DNA of 64,000 nt. Origin: Mycolicibacterium brumae (GTDB lineage: Bacteria; Actinomycetota; Actinomycetes; Mycobacteriales; Mycobacteriaceae). Within the stretch, counting starts at the first letter, position 1. Each line of letters opens with the position of its first letter. This document shows positions 36,708 to 45,881 of this stretch, in pieces. A program made the translations under genes and the position numbers. Under the pieces are notes generated by a model that saw only the letters and a program-made list of their open reading frames with translations, had not been told where the DNA came from and did not search any database. The DNA lies in assembly GCF_025215495.1 (NCBI RefSeq), contig NZ_CP104302.1:992001-1056000 (forward strand), given 5' to 3'.

Positions 36708-37556
36708 ATGCGGGCGATCTCTTCCGAGGGGAAAGTACGCCCCTCGTCGAGTCGCCCGGTCGGCGTCTTCGATTCCGGTGTCGGCGGGCTGACCGTCGCT
36801 CGCGCGATCATCGACATGCTGCCCGACGAGGAGATGATCTACGTCGGGGACACCGGCAACGGGCCGTATGGCCCGCTGAGCATCGCCGAGATCCGCGCGC
36901 ACGCGCTGGCGATCATGGACGACCTGGTCGACCGCGGGGTGAAGGCGCTGGTGATCGCCTGCAACAGCGCGTCCTCGGCCTGCCTGCGCGACGCCCGGGA
37001 GCGCTACGACGTGCCCGTCGTCGAAGTCATTCTGCCGGCGGTGCGACGCGCGGTGGCCACCACCCGCAACGGCCGCATCGGCGTCATCGGCACCCAGGCC
37101 ACGATCACCTCGCGCGCCTATCAGGACGCCTTCGCCGCCGCGGTGGACACCGAGATCACCGCGGTGGCCTGCCCGCGATTCGTCGACTTCGTCGAGCGCG
37201 GCATCACCAGTGGCCGCCAGGTTCTCGGGCTGGCCGAGGGGTACCTGGAGCCGCTGCAGCGCGCGGACGTGGACACCCTGGTGCTGGGCTGCACGCACTA
37301 CCCGCTGCTGTCCGGTCTGATCCAGCTGGCGGTGGGCGACGGGGTCACCCTGGTCTCCAGTGCGGAGGAGACCGCGAAGGATCTGTTGAAGGTGCTGACC
37401 GCCGCCGATCTGCTGCGCCCGCACGACGCGCCTCCGCCGGTGCGACGGTTCGAGGCCACCGGCGACCCGGAGGAGTTCCTGGCGCTGGCCGCGCGGTTCC
37501 TGGGCCCGGCGATCACCGGTGTGAGCCAGGCGCCGGCGTCCCGCCCGGCACGCTGA
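36708..37556 (+). CDS. murI: Glutamate racemase
   Basis: 282 aa. Makes D-glutamate for peptidoglycan. The two catalytic cysteines are in [10 protein letters not shown] and LGCTHYPLL; the N-terminal [15 protein letters not shown] motif is intact. I chose the ATG at 36708 because GGAG lies 8 nt upstream and the length approaches the family norm (271 aa in M. tuberculosis); a GTG at 36690 that overlaps the rhomboid stop is an alternative adding six residues. Same strand as the surrounding cluster. Confidence 0.93.
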   Translation: MRAISSEGKVRPSSSRPVGVFDSGVGGLTVARAIIDMLPDEEMIYVGDTGNGPYGPLSIAEIRAHALAIMDDLVDRGVKALVIACNSASSACLRDARERYDVPVVEVILPAVRRAVATTRNGRIGVIGTQATITSRAYQDAFAAAVDTEITAVACPRFVDFVERGITSGRQVLGLAEGYLEPLQRADVDTLVLGCTHYPLLSGLIQLAVGDGVTLVSSAEETAKDLLKVLTAADLLRPHDAPPPVRRFEATGDPEEFLALAARFLGPAITGVSQAPASRPAR

Positions 37557-37680
37557 GTCAGGGACGAACCCGGCCAGCCATTTTGGTGATCATCGTCACC
37601 AGAATCAGGGATTTGCGGCACGCAACGGCGATGTCGTGATGTGCCGGTCATATCGCGTTACCTCGTGGCAAGCTAAGGAT

Positions 37681-38454
37681 GTGCGCGTCACCATCCTTGG
37701 CTGCTCCGGCAGTGTCAACGGGCCCGGATCGCCGGCCTCGGGGTACCTGCTGACGGCGACCGGTTGCGAACCGCTGGTCATCGACTTCGGTGGGGGCGTG
37801 CTCGGGGAACTGCAGCGTTTCGCCGACCCGGGCGATGTCAATGTCTTCCTGTCTCATCTGCACGCCGATCACTGCCTGGACCTGCCCGGACTCTTCGTCT
37901 GGCGGCGCTACCACCCGACGAACAAACCCGTCGGCCGCAAGCGGATGTGGGGTCCGGCCGACACCTGGGAGCGGCTGGCGGCGGCGTCGTCGCCGTACGG
38001 CAATCACCTCGATGACTTCAACGACATCTTCGAGGTGAAGAACTTCACCGACAAGATGGAGTTCCGCTACGGCAACCTCGACGTGCTGGTGCGGGCGATG
38101 GTGCACCCCACCGTCTCCTACGGGATGCGCTTCACCGACTCCGACGGCACCGTGCTGGTGTACAGCGGCGACACCGGCATGTGCGACGCGATCGGCGAAC
38201 TCGCCCAGGGCGCCGACGTCTTCCTGTGCGAAGCGTCCTGGACGCACGGCCCGCACAACCCGCCCGATCTGCACCTGTCCGGGACCGAGGCCGGGCGGAT
38301 CGCCGCGGCGGCCGGTGTCGGCGAACTGCTGATCACCCACATCCCGCCGTGGACCAACCGCGAAGACGTGATCGCCGAGGCGAAGGCCGAGTACGACGGC
38401 CCCATCCACGCGGTCTCCTCCGGCGAGGCGTTCGACATTCGCAAGAAGCACTAG
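37681..38454 (+). CDS. Metallo-beta-lactamase-fold cyclic nucleotide phosphodiesterase (Rv1339-like)
   Basis: 257 aa. The metal-binding motif is [14 protein letters not shown]; further ligands are in VAHPT-type and SGDTG segments ([18 protein letters not shown]) and LLITHIPPW. The M. tuberculosis ortholog Rv1339 has been shown to hydrolyse cAMP. The start is GTG at 37681 with TAAGGA just upstream. With the membrane cyclase at 18183 the window holds both synthesis and breakdown of cAMP. It is 124 nt after murI; the gap shows no clear terminator. Confidence 0.9.
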   Translation: MRVTILGCSGSVNGPGSPASGYLLTATGCEPLVIDFGGGVLGELQRFADPGDVNVFLSHLHADHCLDLPGLFVWRRYHPTNKPVGRKRMWGPADTWERLAAASSPYGNHLDDFNDIFEVKNFTDKMEFRYGNLDVLVRAMVHPTVSYGMRFTDSDGTVLVYSGDTGMCDAIGELAQGADVFLCEASWTHGPHNPPDLHLSGTEAGRIAAAAGVGELLITHIPPWTNREDVIAEAKAEYDGPIHAVSSGEAFDIRKKH

Positions 38455-38457
38455 AGT
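38452..38457 (+). promoter_or_regulatory. -10 hexamer of rph (leaderless)
   Basis: TAGAGT, 7 nt before the rph GTG; it overlaps the stop codon of the preceding gene. Confidence 0.5.
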
Positions 38458-38464
38458 CTTCGGG

Positions 38465-39244
38465 GTGTCCACTCGCGAAGACGGCCGCACCGATGACGAA
38501 CTTCGGCCGGTCAAGATCACCCGAGGCTTCACCACCCACCCCGCCGGTTCGGTGCTGGTCGAATTCGGCCAGACCCGGGTCATGTGCGCGGCCAGCGTCG
38601 TCGAGGGCGTGCCGCGCTGGCGCAGGGGCTCCGGATTGGGCTGGCTGACCGCCGAATACGCGATGCTGCCGGCGGCCACCCACACCCGCTCGGACCGCGA
38701 GTCGGTCAAGGGCCGGGTCGGCGGGCGCACCCAGGAGATCAGTCGGCTCATCGGCCGATCGCTGCGCGCCTGCATCGACCTGCGGGCGTTGGGGGAGAAC
38801 ACCATCTCCATCGACTGCGATGTGCTGCAGGCCGACGGCGGCACCCGCACCGCGGCCATCACCGGCGCCTACGTGGCGCTGGCCGACGCCGTCACCTACC
38901 TGGGCGCCGCCGGCAAACTGTCCGACCCGCGGCCGCTGTCCTGCGCGATCGCCGCGGTCAGCGTCGGCGTCGTCGACGGCCGGGTCCGCGTCGACCTGCC
39001 GTACGAGGAGGACGCGCGCGCCGAGGTCGACATGAACGTGGTCGCCACCGACACCGGGACCCTAGTGGAGATCCAGGGCACCGGCGAAGGCGCGACGTTC
39101 CCGCGCTCGACGCTGGACAAGCTGCTCGACTCGGCCCTGGCCGCCTGCGATCAGATCTTCGAAATCCAGCGCCAGGCACTGGAATTGCCGTACCCGGGCG
39201 AACTGCCAGAAGGGCCTGCGGGCAAGAAGGCGTTCGGCAGCTAG
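38465..39244 (+). CDS. rph: Ribonuclease PH
   Basis: 259 aa. Phosphorolytic 3'-5' exoribonuclease that trims tRNA 3' ends. Conserved blocks: [48 protein letters not shown] and [19 protein letters not shown], with phosphate-binding residues in GGTRTA. The GTG at 38465 is supported by a -10-like hexamer. It is followed by rdgB, whose ribosome site overlaps the rph stop codon. Confidence 0.95.
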   Translation: MSTREDGRTDDELRPVKITRGFTTHPAGSVLVEFGQTRVMCAASVVEGVPRWRRGSGLGWLTAEYAMLPAATHTRSDRESVKGRVGGRTQEISRLIGRSLRACIDLRALGENTISIDCDVLQADGGTRTAAITGAYVALADAVTYLGAAGKLSDPRPLSCAIAAVSVGVVDGRVRVDLPYEEDARAEVDMNVVATDTGTLVEIQGTGEGATFPRSTLDKLLDSALAACDQIFEIQRQALELPYPGELPEGPAGKKAFGS

Positions 39245-39252
39245 GAGTTCCG

Positions 39253-39849
39253 GTGCCGCAATTGCTGGTCGCCACCCGCAACCGCAAGAAACTCGCCGAA
39301 CTGCGCCGCGTGCTCGACGCCGCGCAGATGGAGCTCGAGCTGCTGTCCCTGGACGACGTGCCGGCCTACCCGGAGGCCCCGGAGACCGCCGCCGACTTCG
39401 AGGGGAACGCGTTGGCCAAAGCGCGTGACGGCTTCAACGCCACCGGGATCGCCTGTGTGGCAGATGACTCGGGGCTCGCCGTCGACGCGCTGAACGGGAT
39501 GCCGGGGGTGTTGTCGGCGCGCTGGTCCGGTGGCCACGGCGACGACGTCGCCAATTACCAGTTGCTGCTGGCGCAACTGACCGATGTGCCCGACGAGCGG
39601 CGCGGCGCCGGGTTCGTGTCCGCCTGCGCGCTGGTGTCCGATCGCGGCGAGACGGTGGTCCGCGGCCAGTGGCGCGGGACGATCGCGCGAGAACCCCACG
39701 GCGACAGCGGTTTCGGTTACGACCCGGTGTTCGTGCCCGAGGGGGAGTTGCGGTCGGCGGCGCAGCTGTCGCCGGCGGAGAAGGACGCCTCCTCGCATCG
39801 CGGTCGGGCGCTGGCGCTGCTCGTCCCCGCGCTGCGCGAACTGAGCTGA
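39253..39849 (+). CDS. rdgB: dITP/XTP pyrophosphatase
   Basis: 198 aa. Removes non-canonical purine nucleotides (ITP, dITP, XTP). Family motifs: LVATRNRKKLAEL, ADDSGLAVDALNGMPGV, SGFGYDPVF and SSHRGRAL. The GTG at 39253 has AGGAG (39243-39247) overlapping the rph stop, so rph and rdgB are coupled. Its 3' end overlaps by 133 nt the C-terminal codons of a convergent acyltransferase gene. Confidence 0.94.
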   Translation: MPQLLVATRNRKKLAELRRVLDAAQMELELLSLDDVPAYPEAPETAADFEGNALAKARDGFNATGIACVADDSGLAVDALNGMPGVLSARWSGGHGDDVANYQLLLAQLTDVPDERRGAGFVSACALVSDRGETVVRGQWRGTIAREPHGDSGFGYDPVFVPEGELRSAAQLSPAEKDASSHRGRALALLVPALRELS

Positions 39850-40964
39850 ATCCGCGCCCGCAGATCCTTCGGCGCGGTGAGCCAATTCAGCGCCCACGCC
39901 AGCGGGATCGTCAGCAGCAGCGTCAGGGACCACAACCCCAGCGCGGAGCCGGTGAACCCGGGCCAGCCCAGCACGTACTCCATGGTCGCCACCATCACCA
40001 CGATGTGCAGCAGGAAGATCTCGTAGGAGATCTCCCCGAGGAACACCATCGGCCGAGTGCTCAGGAAGCGGTGCCACCAGCCGGTGTCGCCGAGCGCCAG
40101 TGGCGCCAGCAGCAGCGTCGCGAACAACGCGTACATCAGCGGGACGACGATCGGCTGCCACGGCCGCACCGGATCCAGATAATGCCCGCCGATCAGCGAG
40201 TTGGCCGACAGCAAGAACGTCGCGACCGCGATAGGCAGGGCGACCCGAGCTCGGCAGTGGGCCCGCCTGATCTGCAGGATCACCAAGGCCATTCCGCCGG
40301 CGAACGGCGCGAGGTGCGCGGGCAGCCACATCCCGGCGGCCATCGGCAACAGGTGGGTGGAGTGCAGCACCACCAGCCAGATCGGTTCGATCAACGCTAG
40401 GGCGGCGATCAGCCACAGCACGGCGGCCGGACTGCGGGCGCCGCCGTCGCGGCGGCGCAGCAGCAGATAGGCCAGCACCGGGAGAATCGCGTAGAACGAC
40501 ACCTCCACGGCCAGGCTCCACATCTGCGGCAGGCCGATGTGCAGCCGGGTCGCCATGTAGTCGAACGTGTAGATGTGGGTCAGCGTCAGGTAGCGCAGCA
40601 GTCCGTACCAGCTCTGACCGGGGTTCTCGCCGCCGCCGGTGTAGACGGCGTAGAACGCGAAGGTGACCAGCACCGCGACGACGTAGGCCGGCACGATGCG
40701 TCGGAACCGCCGTCGCGCATAGCGTTTCGTCGACGGCGTGCGCCCGCCCGCGAGCGCGGCGCGGGCCCACGGCCGGAAAAGCAGGAAGCCCGAGAGCGCG
40801 AAGAAGATCGGCACACCGATCTCCAACCGGGCGAAGATATTGCCGGTGTAACCGTGCGGGATCTTGCCGGTGACGAATCCGCAGTGGGTGCCGATCACCA
40901 GGATCGCGGCGATCGCGCGAAGCCCGGTCAGCGCGCCGTCGCGGCTGATCGAACTCGCAGGCAT
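39717..40964 (-). CDS. Acyltransferase 3 family membrane protein
   Basis: 415 aa with about ten membrane helices. GALTGLRAIAAILVIGTHCGF carries the conserved His of the OafA/acyltransferase-3 family, and ARRRFRRIVPAYVV the conserved RxxR. Such enzymes move acyl groups onto sugars or cell-wall lipids. The ATG at 40964 has TAGAAT 6 nt upstream. The last ~45 residues (after WLTAPKDLRARI) are encoded opposite rdgB and have no family character, so the tail may be a read-on into the neighbouring gene. Divergent from an MFS gene. Confidence 0.85.
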   Translation of the reverse strand: MPASSISRDGALTGLRAIAAILVIGTHCGFVTGKIPHGYTGNIFARLEIGVPIFFALSGFLLFRPWARAALAGGRTPSTKRYARRRFRRIVPAYVVAVLVTFAFYAVYTGGGENPGQSWYGLLRYLTLTHIYTFDYMATRLHIGLPQMWSLAVEVSFYAILPVLAYLLLRRRDGGARSPAAVLWLIAALALIEPIWLVVLHSTHLLPMAAGMWLPAHLAPFAGGMALVILQIRRAHCRARVALPIAVATFLLSANSLIGGHYLDPVRPWQPIVVPLMYALFATLLLAPLALGDTGWWHRFLSTRPMVFLGEISYEIFLLHIVVMVATMEYVLGWPGFTGSALGLWSLTLLLTIPLAWALNWLTAPKDLRARIQLSSRSAGTSSASARPRCEEASFSAGDSCAADRNSPSGTNTGS

Positions 40965-40970
40965 GGTCAG

Positions 40971-40976
40971 ATTCTA
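40971..40976 (-). promoter_or_regulatory. -10 hexamer of acyltransferase gene (leaderless)
   Basis: TAGAAT on the minus strand, 6 nt before the ATG. Confidence 0.6.
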
Positions 40977-41010
40977 TCGACGCCCGTTAGTAAGCCTGGC
41001 TAATTGCGAG

Positions 41011-41016
41011 TACGCT
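41011..41016 (+). promoter_or_regulatory. Possible -10 hexamer of MFS gene
   Basis: TACGCT, 8 nt before the GTG at 41025. The spacing is slightly longer than in the other leaderless candidates. Confidence 0.35.
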
Positions 41017-41024
41017 GCCGATAC

Positions 41025-42464
41025 GTGGACTTCAGCCGGATGACCGTGCGAACCCGGCATCCGAGCGTGCTGGTGGCAGTGCTGGCCGCCGCCGGAATCA
41101 GCGTCTCGCTCACCCAGACCCTGATCGTCCCGATCATTCCCGAGCTGCCCGCCATGCTGGGCGCCGACTCCGCCAACGCGTCCTGGGCGGTGACCGCCAC
41201 CCTGCTCGCCGCGGCGGTGGCGACCCCGCTCTACGGCCGCTTCGGCGACCTGTACGGACCGCGCCGGATGCTGATCATCTGCGCGCTGGCGCTCGCCGCC
41301 GGATCCCTGATCTGCGCGCTGAGCGATTCGTTGGCGCCGTTCGTGGCGGGCCGGGCGCTGCAGGGCCTCGGCATGCCGATCGTCCCGCTGGGGATCTCGG
41401 TGCTGCGCTCCTCGGTGCCGCCGGACCGGGTCGGTTCGGCGATGGGGGTGATGAGCTCGTCGCTGGGCGTCGGCGGCGCGATGGGACTGCCGCTGTCGGC
41501 GATCATCGTCCAGCACACCCACTGGCACGCCTTGTTCTGGCTGGCCACCGGGCTCGGGGCGCTGGCGACGGTGCTCTTCGCGACGCTGGTGCCGCCGGTG
41601 CCCGCGGTCTCGACGGGCCGTTTCGACCCGCTGGGCACCGTGCTGCTGACGGCCGGGCTCTTGGCGTTGCTGCTGCCGATCTCCAAGGGCGCCTCCTGGG
41701 GCTGGGGTTCGCCGCTGACGGTGGGGATGTTCGTCGCCTCGGCGGTCATCTTCGCGGTGTTCGCGCTCTGGCAGCTGAAGATCCCGTCGCCGATCGTCGA
41801 CCTGCGCACCACCTTCCGCCGCCCGGTCCTGTTGACGAACCTGGCGTCGGTGTCGATGGGTTTCGCCTGGTTCACCTTGATGCTGGTCAGCCCGCAGGTG
41901 CTGGAACTGCCGACCTCGCTGGAGCACGGGTTGGGGCAGTCGCTGATCGCCACCGGGTTGTGGATGGCGCCCGGCGGCCTGGCGATGATGGTGTTCTCCT
42001 CGGTGTCGGCGGCGGTCGCCAAACGCCGCGGACCCAAGTTCACTCTGGTGCTGGGCTGCGCGATCATCGCGGCGTCGTTCCTGGCCGGGCCCTGGCTGCT
42101 GGGCAGCGCGCCGCTGGTGATGCTGCTGGGCATCATCGTCAGCGTCGGGGTGGGGTTCGGGTTCGCCGCATTGCCTGCCCTGATCAACGCCGCGGTCCCG
42201 ATCACCGAGACCGCGGCCGCCAACGGCATCAACGCGCTGGCCCGGTCGCTGGGCACCTCGATCTCCTCGACGGTGATGACCGCGATCCTCACCGCCATGG
42301 TGGTCTGGGCGCCGGCCACCGCCGACGCGCCGGCTCACCCGGTGCCGAGCGCGGCGGGCTTCACCGCGGCGCTGCTGGTCGCCGGTGCGGTGGCGCTGGT
42401 CGCGACCGTGCTGGCCATGCTGATCCCGGACCCGATCGCGGCCCTGCGGGATGAGCCGGCGTAG
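41025..42464 (+). CDS. MFS transporter, drug:H+ antiporter type
   Basis: 479 aa from GTG at 41025 (ATG at 41040 is an alternative). About 14 hydrophobic helices. Motif A appears as YGRFGDLYGPRRMLI between helices 2 and 3, and motif C-like SSSLGVGGAMGLPL in helix 5, as in the DHA2 multidrug exporters. The substrate cannot be told from sequence. It is divergent from the acyltransferase gene across 60 nt, so the two may share control; export of a modified compound would be one reading (inference). Confidence 0.85.
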   Translation: MDFSRMTVRTRHPSVLVAVLAAAGISVSLTQTLIVPIIPELPAMLGADSANASWAVTATLLAAAVATPLYGRFGDLYGPRRMLIICALALAAGSLICALSDSLAPFVAGRALQGLGMPIVPLGISVLRSSVPPDRVGSAMGVMSSSLGVGGAMGLPLSAIIVQHTHWHALFWLATGLGALATVLFATLVPPVPAVSTGRFDPLGTVLLTAGLLALLLPISKGASWGWGSPLTVGMFVASAVIFAVFALWQLKIPSPIVDLRTTFRRPVLLTNLASVSMGFAWFTLMLVSPQVLELPTSLEHGLGQSLIATGLWMAPGGLAMMVFSSVSAAVAKRRGPKFTLVLGCAIIAASFLAGPWLLGSAPLVMLLGIIVSVGVGFGFAALPALINAAVPITETAAANGINALARSLGTSISSTVMTAILTAMVVWAPATADAPAHPVPSAAGFTAALLVAGAVALVATVLAMLIPDPIAALRDEPA

Positions 42465-42511
42465 CGGGTGCTGCGGGACCTTCTACGGGGCGGCCGTCTC
42501 AGCCGTTCTGC

Positions 42512-42679
42512 GTGCGTCCAGATCGAAATTTCATTGTGTGTGCGTCCAGATCGGGAATCTGGCCAAATCAACGATCCACGCGCACTCACGATGACTGCGG
42601 AACCAAAGCCTGGGCAACGCTGCTCCGTCGAGCGCGGGCCGGCTCAGCGCTCAGAAGTCGAAGGGCTCAGAAGTTGAAG
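42512..42679. repeat. Two short direct-repeat pairs in an intergenic region
   Basis: The 202-nt gap between the MFS gene and a convergent gene has no credible CDS. GTGCGTCCAGATCG occurs at 42512-42525 and 42540-42553 (28 nt apart). GCTCAGAAGTCGAAG (42649-42663) is repeated with one change at 42665-42679, duplicating the stop-codon region of the convergent DUF3817 gene. Confidence 0.65.
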
Positions 42680-43011
42680 CGCTCCCGGATCTCCTGAGTC
42701 TTGAAGTGCTCGACGACGATGCCGACGATCGGGATGGTGCCCGCGATCAGCACACCGATGGTCTTGCCGATGCTCCAGCGCACCTTGACCGCGAGGTTGG
42801 CGGCCGACATCAGGTAGGCGAAGTAGCACCAGCCGTGCACGATCGCGATCCAGTTCGGAGGGTTCGGCACCTGCATCACGTACTTCACGTACATCTCGTA
42901 GACCAGCGCGATCAGCCAGATACCGGTCGCCCAGGCCAGCACCCGGTACAGATTCAGCGCCTTGCGGATCGAGTCCACGGAGGCGACGACGGGTTGCTCG
43001 GGGTTGGTCAT
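42667..43011 (-). CDS. DUF3817 family membrane protein (Rv1342c-like)
   Basis: 114 aa with three or four membrane helices (YRVLAWATGIWLIALVYEM, WIAIVHGWCYFAYLMSAANLA, IGVLIAGTIPIVGIVV). Conserved after rph-rdgB in mycobacteria; function unknown. Its ATG overlaps the stop codon of the upstream LprD-like gene (ATGA), so the two are co-translated. The final codons are in a duplicated 15-bp segment. Confidence 0.85.
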   Translation of the reverse strand: MTNPEQPVVASVDSIRKALNLYRVLAWATGIWLIALVYEMYVKYVMQVPNPPNWIAIVHGWCYFAYLMSAANLAVKVRWSIGKTIGVLIAGTIPIVGIVVEHFKTQEIRERFNF

Positions 43012-43436
43012 GCAGAGGTCCTGTCCTGCGGGGCGCCGGGCACGTCACCACGGCGATCGTCATTGTGCGGATGCGGGGTGTCGTCGGCGCCGGGCAGCGA
43101 CGACAGGTACTGGTTGTACTCGGAGAGCACCGGGTCGTCGTGCCCGGCCAGGGTGGCCGCCGACGGCCGCGGGGGCAGCAGATCCTCGGGGATCTCGGTC
43201 GGACGGTCCGGCCGGGGCGCGGGCTGCGGTTCGGACTCCAGCAGCACGAACTTGCGGTAGGCGTAAATGCAGAACACCGCGAACGCGGGCCACTGCAGCG
43301 CGTAGCCCAGATTCTGGAACGTCCCGGAGTTGGATTCCCAGCGCGACCACTGCCACCAGGCCAAAAGCATGCACACCGTCGCGCCGGCGAGCGCCAGCAC
43401 GATCAGTGCTGGGCGATGGCGGCGGGGCGAAGACAC
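43008..43436 (-). CDS. LprD-like membrane protein (Rv1343c-like)
   Basis: 142 aa. Two hydrophobic segments near the N-terminus (LIVLALAGATVCMLLAWWQW and WPAFAVFCIYAYRKFVLL) followed by a hydrophilic, proline-rich tail with SEYNQYLSSL. The Cys in ATVC lies where a lipobox would be in the M. tuberculosis annotation, but the context is poor and it may simply be a membrane protein. GTG start at 43436, with TACCGT 6 nt upstream. First gene of a two-gene operon. Confidence 0.8.
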   Translation of the reverse strand: MSSPRRHRPALIVLALAGATVCMLLAWWQWSRWESNSGTFQNLGYALQWPAFAVFCIYAYRKFVLLESEPQPAPRPDRPTEIPEDLLPPRPSAATLAGHDDPVLSEYNQYLSSLPGADDTPHPHNDDRRGDVPGAPQDRTSA

Positions 43437-43442
43437 GCTTCG

Positions 43443-43448
43443 ACGGTA
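43443..43448 (-). promoter_or_regulatory. -10 hexamer of LprD-like gene (leaderless)
   Basis: TACCGT on the minus strand, 6 nt before the GTG; same hexamer as the adenosyltransferase and epimerase genes. Confidence 0.5.
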
Positions 43449-43473
43449 CCGCGAGCTGGTCGGCCGGTTGGAA

Positions 43474-44886
43474 TCAGTTGGCTCGTTGCCGGGCCAATGT
43501 GTCGGCGATCACGCGCACGCCGTCGGGGAAGGAGCCGGGGTCGGGCCCGCAGAAGCTGAGTCGCAGGTAGCGCCCGGTCGGCTCGGCGGGGAACCAATTG
43601 TCGCCGGCGGCCACCAGCACACCTGACGTCTCGCAGTTGCGGACGAGTGCGGGCAGGTCGGTGTCGTCGGGCAGGCGCGCCCATAGGTGCAGGCCGCCGC
43701 GGGGTGGTTCGACGTGGGCGTCGGGGAGGTGGGCGCGGATCGCCTCGACGAGCAGGTCCCGACGGGCGGACAGCTGTTGGCGCAGACTCCGCAGGTGGGT
43801 GGTCCAGGCGGGTTGGCTGACGACGTCGAGGGCCGCGGCCTGCAGCGCGGCGCTGACGTACATCGACTGGGCCTCGGCGTCGGCGAGGATGCGCTCGCGG
43901 GCGGGTCCGCGAGCGATCAGCCCGGCCACCCGGATCGACGGCGAAACGCTCTTGGTCAGCGACCGGATGTATACCACGTGGCCGCCGTCGTCACGGGCGG
44001 CCAGCGGAACGGGGTCCGCGTCGATGCCGAAGTCGTGCGCCCAATCGTCCTCGATGAGGAAGGCGCGCCGGTCCCGCACGATGCGCAGGACCTCGTCGGC
44101 GAGCGCCGGGCACCACTGTCCGCCGGTCGGGTTGGCGAAGTTCGGCTGGGCGTAGAACGCCCGGGCCCCGGTGCGGACGAAGGCGTCGTCGAGCGCGACC
44201 GGGTCGGGGCCGTCGGGTCCGCTGGGGACCGGGATGAGTCGCACCCCGACCTGCGCTGCCGCCAGGATCGCGCCCCAGTAGCTCGGTGACTCGATCAGCA
44301 GGGGCCGGTCGGCGCCCACCAGAGCGCGGAACAAGGTGCCCATCCCGCTCTGGCTTCCGGGCAGCACGATGGCGTCACCGGGCGCCGGTGGGGACAGACC
44401 CGGGGGAGTGGCGCTACCAAGCTCGTCGGCGAACCACGCCCGCAGGTCGGGCAGGCCGGCGGTCGGTGGGTGGCGTAGCGCGGCGGCGCCGCGGGCGGCC
44501 CGGGAAAGGGCGGAGCGCACCAGCCGTTCGGGCAGCAGCTCCTTGTCCGGGTAGCCGCCGTGGAACGCGATGACATTGTGGCCCGCGGTGCGCAGTGGTG
44601 TGGGCAGCGACGGCATGCGGTGCTGTGGTGATCCCAATGCCGCTGTTTGCCAACCGTAATCATGGGGACGCGCGGTTCGGGTGGCCCGCACGAAGGCGCC
44701 GATGCCGGCGCGGGTTTCGATCAGGCCCTGCGCGGACAGTGTCCGCAGCGCCTTCTGCACGGTGACCGGACTCGCGTCGTGCTCGGCGACCAATGTCCGG
44801 GTGGACGGCAGCTGCGCGCCGGGCGCCGCGGTGGCCACCCATATTCGCAGTGCGTCGGCGATTCGATCACTGCTACTCTTTGACAT
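43474..44886 (-). CDS. MocR/PdxR-type regulator (GntR HTH fused to aminotransferase fold)
   Basis: 470 aa. An N-terminal winged HTH of the GntR type (about 1-75: SDRIADALRIWVATAAPGAQLPSTRTLVAEH) is joined to a class I aminotransferase domain with the PLP lysine in RSLTKSVSPSIRVAG and the preceding NFANPTGG and EDDWAHDF motifs. MocR proteins sense amino acids or PLP and usually control a neighbouring divergent gene, here an EamA exporter. The ATG at 44886 is next to the exporter's start. The downstream amino-acid oxidase gene fits an amino-acid theme. Confidence 0.88.
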   Translation of the reverse strand: MSKSSSDRIADALRIWVATAAPGAQLPSTRTLVAEHDASPVTVQKALRTLSAQGLIETRAGIGAFVRATRTARPHDYGWQTAALGSPQHRMPSLPTPLRTAGHNVIAFHGGYPDKELLPERLVRSALSRAARGAAALRHPPTAGLPDLRAWFADELGSATPPGLSPPAPGDAIVLPGSQSGMGTLFRALVGADRPLLIESPSYWGAILAAAQVGVRLIPVPSGPDGPDPVALDDAFVRTGARAFYAQPNFANPTGGQWCPALADEVLRIVRDRRAFLIEDDWAHDFGIDADPVPLAARDDGGHVVYIRSLTKSVSPSIRVAGLIARGPARERILADAEAQSMYVSAALQAAALDVVSQPAWTTHLRSLRQQLSARRDLLVEAIRAHLPDAHVEPPRGGLHLWARLPDDTDLPALVRNCETSGVLVAAGDNWFPAEPTGRYLRLSFCGPDPGSFPDGVRVIADTLARQRAN

Positions 44887-44910
44887 GAGAATAGAGGATA
44901 GCGCTACTCT
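44872..44910. promoter_or_regulatory. Candidate MocR operator and overlapping divergent promoters
   Basis: GCTACTCT occurs at 44872-44879 and 44903-44910, 31 nt apart (three helical turns), a direct-repeat layout known for MocR operators. An imperfect palindrome (TAGAG...CTCTA, 44892-44911) overlaps the second copy. TACTCT of the first copy lies 5 nt before the exporter ATG; TATCCT on the minus strand (44895-44900) lies 8 nt before the regulator ATG. Confidence 0.5.
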
Positions 44911-45805
44911 AATTGTGTCGCACCCGCTATCAACCCGGCCAACCGGGCTGTGGTGGGGCCTGCTCGGTGTGTTCGCCTTTTCCTTCACCGTGCCGTTCAC
45001 GCGGATCGCGGTGTCCGGCGGCGGTATGTCGCCGCTGTTCGTCGGCGCCGGCCGCGCGGTGATCGCCGCGACCATCGCCGCGGCGGCGCTGTGGCTGACC
45101 CGCCAGCTTCGCCCGCACGGCCGGCAGTGGGCGCGGCTGGCGGTCGTCGCCGGCGGCGTTGTGCTCGGATTCCCGGTGCTGACCGCCTACGCCCTGACCA
45201 TCACCTCGGCCAGCCACGCCGCGGTGGTGATCGCGGTGCTGCCAGCGGTGACCGCGGTGATGGCCGTGCTGCGGGGCCACGAGCGGCCCGGCCGGCGCTT
45301 CTGGATCGCGGCGATCGCCGGCGCCGTCGCCGCGGTGGCCTTCGCGATAGTCCGCGGGGTCGGCACGCCGAGTCTCGGCTGGGCGGATCTGCTGCTGCTC
45401 GGCGCGGTCGTGGCGTGTGCGATCGGTTACGCCGAAGGTGGCCTGCTGTCTCGGGAACTCGGTTCCTGGCAGACGATTTCGTGGGCGCTGGTGCTCGCGG
45501 CCCCGGTCATGGTGGTGCTCACCGCCGTCGCGGTCATCCAGTTGCCGCCGACGGGTTCGGCGCTGGAGTGGGGCGCCTTCGGCTACCTGGGCGCGGTCTC
45601 GATGTTCCTTGGCTTCGTCGTCTGGTACCGCGGGCTGGCCATCGGGCCGATGGCCCAGGTCAGTCAGGTGCAGCTGGCGCAACCGGTGATGACGATCTGT
45701 TGGGCGGCGCTGCTGCTGGGCGAACACGTCGACGCCGCAACGGTGCTCGGCGGGGCCGCGGTGATCTGCTGCGCGTTGCTGGCGGTGCGGGCGCGAAACT
45801 CCTGA
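44885..45805 (+). CDS. EamA/DMT family exporter
   Basis: 306 aa with about ten membrane helices and the two EamA repeats (first starting WGLLGVFAFSFTVPFTRIAV, second GWADLLLLGAVVACAIGYAEGG). Members export amino acids or metabolites. The ATG at 44885 overlaps the divergent MocR start by 2 nt and has TACTCT 5 nt upstream; a GTG at 44915 is an alternative. The divergent MocR gene is the probable regulator. A D-amino-acid dehydrogenase-like gene follows in the same direction after 76 nt. Confidence 0.85.
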   Translation: MRIEDSATLIVSHPLSTRPTGLWWGLLGVFAFSFTVPFTRIAVSGGGMSPLFVGAGRAVIAATIAAAALWLTRQLRPHGRQWARLAVVAGGVVLGFPVLTAYALTITSASHAAVVIAVLPAVTAVMAVLRGHERPGRRFWIAAIAGAVAAVAFAIVRGVGTPSLGWADLLLLGAVVACAIGYAEGGLLSRELGSWQTISWALVLAAPVMVVLTAVAVIQLPPTGSALEWGAFGYLGAVSMFLGFVVWYRGLAIGPMAQVSQVQLAQPVMTICWAALLLGEHVDAATVLGGAAVICCALLAVRARNS

Positions 45806-45881
45806 CGCGCCACAGCGCCCAGCGCCGCCGGATGTGCTGAGATGGAGAGAGGCCTTGAACGTTTCGGCAGGGAGGTTCATC

